DNA of 9,122 bases, from NCBI GenBank assembly GCA_002329525.1, contig DCTI01000034.1, positions 7,251-16,372 on the forward strand. The letters are read 5' to 3'. The position numbers and the translations under genes are program-made. This DNA comes from Negativicutes bacterium UBA1444 (GTDB lineage: Bacteria > Bacillota > Negativicutes > UBA1444). Positions 7,277 through 9,122 of this stretch are shown one piece after another. A model generated the notes under the pieces. The model had not been told where the DNA came from. It did no database searches and saw nothing but the letters and a program-made list of their open reading frames with translations. Within the stretch, counting starts at the first letter, position 1. The number at the start of each line of letters is the position of its first letter.

Positions 7277-8681
7277 GTTTTTTCCCTTCCCTGCGCTCAA
7301 TCCTCATCTCCGGAATCCGGAACCCGTTGATCAGCAGATGCCCTTCCTCAAACGCAATGCGGTACGGGATTCCCTTCTCGTCCGACTTGATCACGCCGAG
7401 AATGAGCTTGATAAAATCCTCGGTTACCGCCAATTCAATCTGTCGGGCCGTGATCGCCGGCCTGCCGGCCAACAGCCGCTGCATGAACTCCAGCACTTTC
7501 TTGTCACTCATGCTGTCGCGGACCCGCTTCTTCAACTGATCGAACTCCGCCTCAAATTCCTCACGGTCCGTCCTGTCTGTGGCTCGAAGCGGTTCCGCCT
7601 GGGCGAATTGCCGTTTTTTCGGTTCCCGGTACAACGAATCGGAATCCAGCCAGCGTTGCTCAAACAGGCCGGTCGCCGCTTGCAAATCTTCCCCGACAGC
7701 TGCCGGCAAGGCTCGGTTAACGCGCGGCAACGCCTTGATAATCTCGATCAGCTGGCCTTTCGCGTCCCTGTTGGTGTTGAGCAAATACTGCGTCCGTTCG
7801 ACGGAAGCCCGGGTATAGGCTGCGTTCTTACGGTCGATCTCTTGCAGCAACCGGTCCATCTTTTCATATTGATCGATTATGAACGTGACCATTTTCAACG
7901 TTTCGTCATACGCCGTTGCGGCATCGGCGAACCGTCCCTTGCGCACCAACTGATTCCGAATCTTTTCAATGGTCCGGCCATCGGCCAGCCAATCGCGCAA
8001 AATCGTCAGAATCCGGGTGCGGAATCGGGGAACGCTGTCGAACGTTTTCAACGGATGATAAATTTTATCCGAAATCAGCACCTGATAACGGTCGAAGTGT
8101 TCCCGCAGCACTTCCCGCACTTCCGCCTGCTCCTGCAGCATCAGATAATAACTGCGCATATTGTTCAGCAGACTCTTCAAACTGTCCACCAAGCGATCGG
8201 TCATGCTGTAGGAGGCTAGCAGCGCTTCAGCCAGGAACTCGCCCTGTTCCTCCTGCGCCTTGCTCAAGTTCGAATACGTCGAGTACACCAGCGAATTATA
8301 TTCCTTCGGCTGATCCTCGCTGATTTCATATAACACCTGAAGGATCTTCACGCTATAGTCGGGAACTGCCACATACTCATCCACCGTATGCGCCAATGGG
8401 TCCAACTCGATCCAGCCGGTCTTCAGCAACCGGCGAACCAGCCAGTGGGCCCGGCCGGACAAGGAAACGTCTTCTATCTCCTCCCCCTCCTCCGCGGCCA
8501 ACTCGAACATCCGGTTCTCCAGCGTGGCAACCATCCGGTTGACCAGGTCATCGCGTTGGATCAAAAACTCCTGTTTGTAACATCGGTACACGACAAACAG
8601 AGCCTCCGCATAGATCTCCCGGTTGGGCGAAGATAACAGCGAAAAAAATTGCGGGTTGCGAATGATCCCGTATAATTGCAT
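7263..8681 (-). CDS. jetA: Wadjet subunit JetA (MukF/kleisin-like)
   Basis: A 472-residue, mostly helical protein, the likely kleisin of the complex that links the two JetC heads. The N-terminus (MQLYGIIRNPQFFSLLSS, then NREIYAEALFVVYRCYKQE) matches what I recall of the non-type-I JetA family (DUF5716/PF18982-like) rather than the DUF3375 JetA of type I. The middle has long amphipathic helices (about 180-400), and the last 90 residues (SDKKVLEFMQRLL...TARQIELAVTEDFIKLI) look like a winged-helix kleisin end followed by a beta hairpin. The start is set at ATG 8681 because GGGAG at 8695-8691 lies 9 nt before it; an in-frame ATG at 8702 would put that site within the coding region. First gene of the operon. 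Family identity rests partly on its neighbours, since this subunit diverges fast. Confidence 0.85.
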   Translation of the reverse strand: MQLYGIIRNPQFFSLLSSPNREIYAEALFVVYRCYKQEFLIQRDDLVNRMVATLENRMFELAAEEGEEIEDVSLSGRAHWLVRRLLKTGWIELDPLAHTVDEYVAVPDYSVKILQVLYEISEDQPKEYNSLVYSTYSNLSKAQEEQGEFLAEALLASYSMTDRLVDSLKSLLNNMRSYYLMLQEQAEVREVLREHFDRYQVLISDKIYHPLKTFDSVPRFRTRILTILRDWLADGRTIEKIRNQLVRKGRFADAATAYDETLKMVTFIIDQYEKMDRLLQEIDRKNAAYTRASVERTQYLLNTNRDAKGQLIEIIKALPRVNRALPAAVGEDLQAATGLFEQRWLDSDSLYREPKKRQFAQAEPLRATDRTDREEFEAEFDQLKKRVRDSMSDKKVLEFMQRLLAGRPAITARQIELAVTEDFIKLILGVIKSDEKGIPYRIAFEEGHLLINGFRIPEMRIERREGKKHVDG

Positions 8682-8700
8682 AATCGCCTGCTCCCAAATC

Positions 8701-8736
8701 ATTGAAAATGAGTCCGGATGTGCGTTTCAAAGTATG
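8701..8736 (-). promoter_or_regulatory. Possible jet operon promoter
   Basis: The operon should start between the terminator at 8821-8866 and jetA. On the minus strand TTGAAA (8730-8725, five of six to the -35 consensus) is followed after 18 nt by TTCAAT (8706-8701, four of six to the -10). This would start transcription almost on the jetA ribosome binding site, which is too close. An alternative -10, CATACT at 8736-8731, gives a more reasonable leader but has no convincing -35. The region most likely holds the promoter, but I cannot fix it. Confidence 0.25.
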
Positions 8737-8820
8737 ATCCCGTACACTCATTCGTTTTCCATACGCCAATATCCTGCCCATGACTGGGAGCAAGAACTCT
8801 GATCATCCCTGCACACGATA

Positions 8821-8866
8821 GAAAAATGAGCTGCGCTGAAACGATTTTCAACACAGCTCATTTTTC
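8821..8866 (-). terminator. Rho-independent terminator of the upstream wHTH gene
   Basis: A perfect 13-bp inverted repeat, GAAAAATGAGCTG at 8821-8833 with CAGCTCATTTTTC at 8854-8866, encloses a 20-nt loop region which itself contains a TGAAA/TTTCA pair. Read on the minus strand it lies 17 bp after the stop codon at 8883 and ends in a T-run, the form of an intrinsic terminator. The A-run on the other side makes it able to act in both directions. It separates the right-edge gene from the jet operon. Confidence 0.8.
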
Positions 8867-8882
8867 AATGCAGTCTTCCTTA

Positions 8883-9122
8883 TCAGCGCGAAGCTGAACC
8901 CCGTACATAACAAGTTGCCTTGCCAATACCTCGCTTGGCCAAAATACCGGCTTGCACCATTCCGCTCAATAATTCTGACGTTCGCGACTTGCCCAGTCCT
9001 AACAACTCCATTCCCTGAGCCACCGTAATCTCTCCCTGAGCCAAAACAAACGCAACTATATTATTTTGCGCCTCCACCGTTTTTCTGTTTGCGTCCGGCT
9101 TTTGCGTCCGACTTTTGCGTCC
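8883..9122 (-). CDS. C-terminal fragment of a gene with a winged helix-turn-helix-like tail
   Basis: The frame is open from the window edge to a TGA at 8883, giving 79 visible residues. A GTG at 9077 could serve as an internal start (64 residues), but the reading frame continues upstream without a stop and no good ribosome binding site precedes the GTG, so I read this as the end of a longer protein cut by the edge. The visible part begins with a basic linker (GRKSRTQKPDANRKT) and continues with a helix-turn-helix: GEITVAQGMELLGLGKSRTSELLSGM, then AGILAKRGIGKATCYV as the wing. Such tails occur at the C-terminus of AlbA_2/AAA_4-type ATP-binding regulators and some Fic proteins; which of these applies is an inference and needs the missing part. 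It ends before a strong terminator, so it is not part of the jet operon. Confidence 0.6.
   Translation of the reverse strand, partial: GRKSRTQKPDANRKTVEAQNNIVAFVLAQGEITVAQGMELLGLGKSRTSELLSGMVQAGILAKRGIGKATCYVRGSASR
9084..9122 (-). repeat. 13-bp tandem repeat, about three copies, at the right edge
   Basis: On the minus strand the units are GGACGCAAAAGTC (9122-9110), GGACGCAAAAGCC (9109-9097) and GGACGCAAACAGA (9096-9084). The first two differ at one position and the third is degenerate at its end. The array may continue beyond the window. It lies in the coding linker upstream of the wHTH-like tail. The unit length is not a multiple of three, so each copy is read in a different frame. Confidence 0.75.

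Noticed and set aside
7275..8219. Plus-strand open frame of 314 codons
   Set aside because: Antisense to jetA, with no domain or ribosome binding site evidence.
8548..8793. Minus-strand 81-codon frame overlapping the start of jetA
   Set aside because: Most of it lies inside jetA in another frame, and the product has no recognisable features.
1..9122. CRISPR array, tRNA, rRNA or insertion sequence
   Set aside because: No regularly spaced repeats, no cloverleaf or rRNA-like segments and no transposase were seen.

Overview
The window is a bacterial, probably chromosomal segment of about 9.1 kb. Every credible gene is on the minus strand, so the text runs right to left in gene order. GC content looks moderate (mid-50s by eye, not computed). 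Shine-Dalgarno sites of the GGAGG type precede most genes. I cannot name the organism: the flanking genes are widespread families and no rRNA, tRNA or other lineage marker is present.

Layout in transcription order. (1) At 9122-8883 is the C-terminal end of a gene running in from outside the window. It encodes a winged helix-turn-helix-like tail preceded by a linker built on a 13-bp tandem repeat, and is closed by a strong symmetrical hairpin terminator at 8821-8866. (2) At 8681-2118 is a compact four-gene operon that I read as a complete Wadjet (jetABCD) anti-plasmid system: JetA (MukF/kleisin-like), JetB (DUF4194, MukE/KITE-like), JetC (MukB/SMC-like ATPase with Walker A, hinge, signature and Walker B) and JetD (DUF2220, topoisomerase VI-like Toprim nuclease). 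(3) At 1974-877 is a glycerol dehydrogenase (gldA family) gene with its own promoter-like element. (4) At 764-33 is a metallo-beta-lactamase-fold hydrolase, followed after a good ribosome binding site by the first few codons of another gene cut off by the left edge.

How the genes work together: by analogy with characterised Wadjet systems, JetA, JetB and JetC form a MukBEF-like loop-extruding motor that inspects DNA topology, and JetD cuts DNA recognised as a small closed circle, so the cell resists plasmid transformation. All catalytic motifs I can check in JetC and JetD are intact and the four reading frames are unbroken, overlapping or nearly abutting, so the system looks functional. The JetA sequence and the non-DUF3322-looking JetD N-terminus suggest a type II-like (not type I) Wadjet, but subtype needs a profile search. 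The two downstream genes are ordinary metabolic or housekeeping functions with no evident link to defence. I found no integrase, insertion sequence, tRNA, attachment site or CRISPR array.
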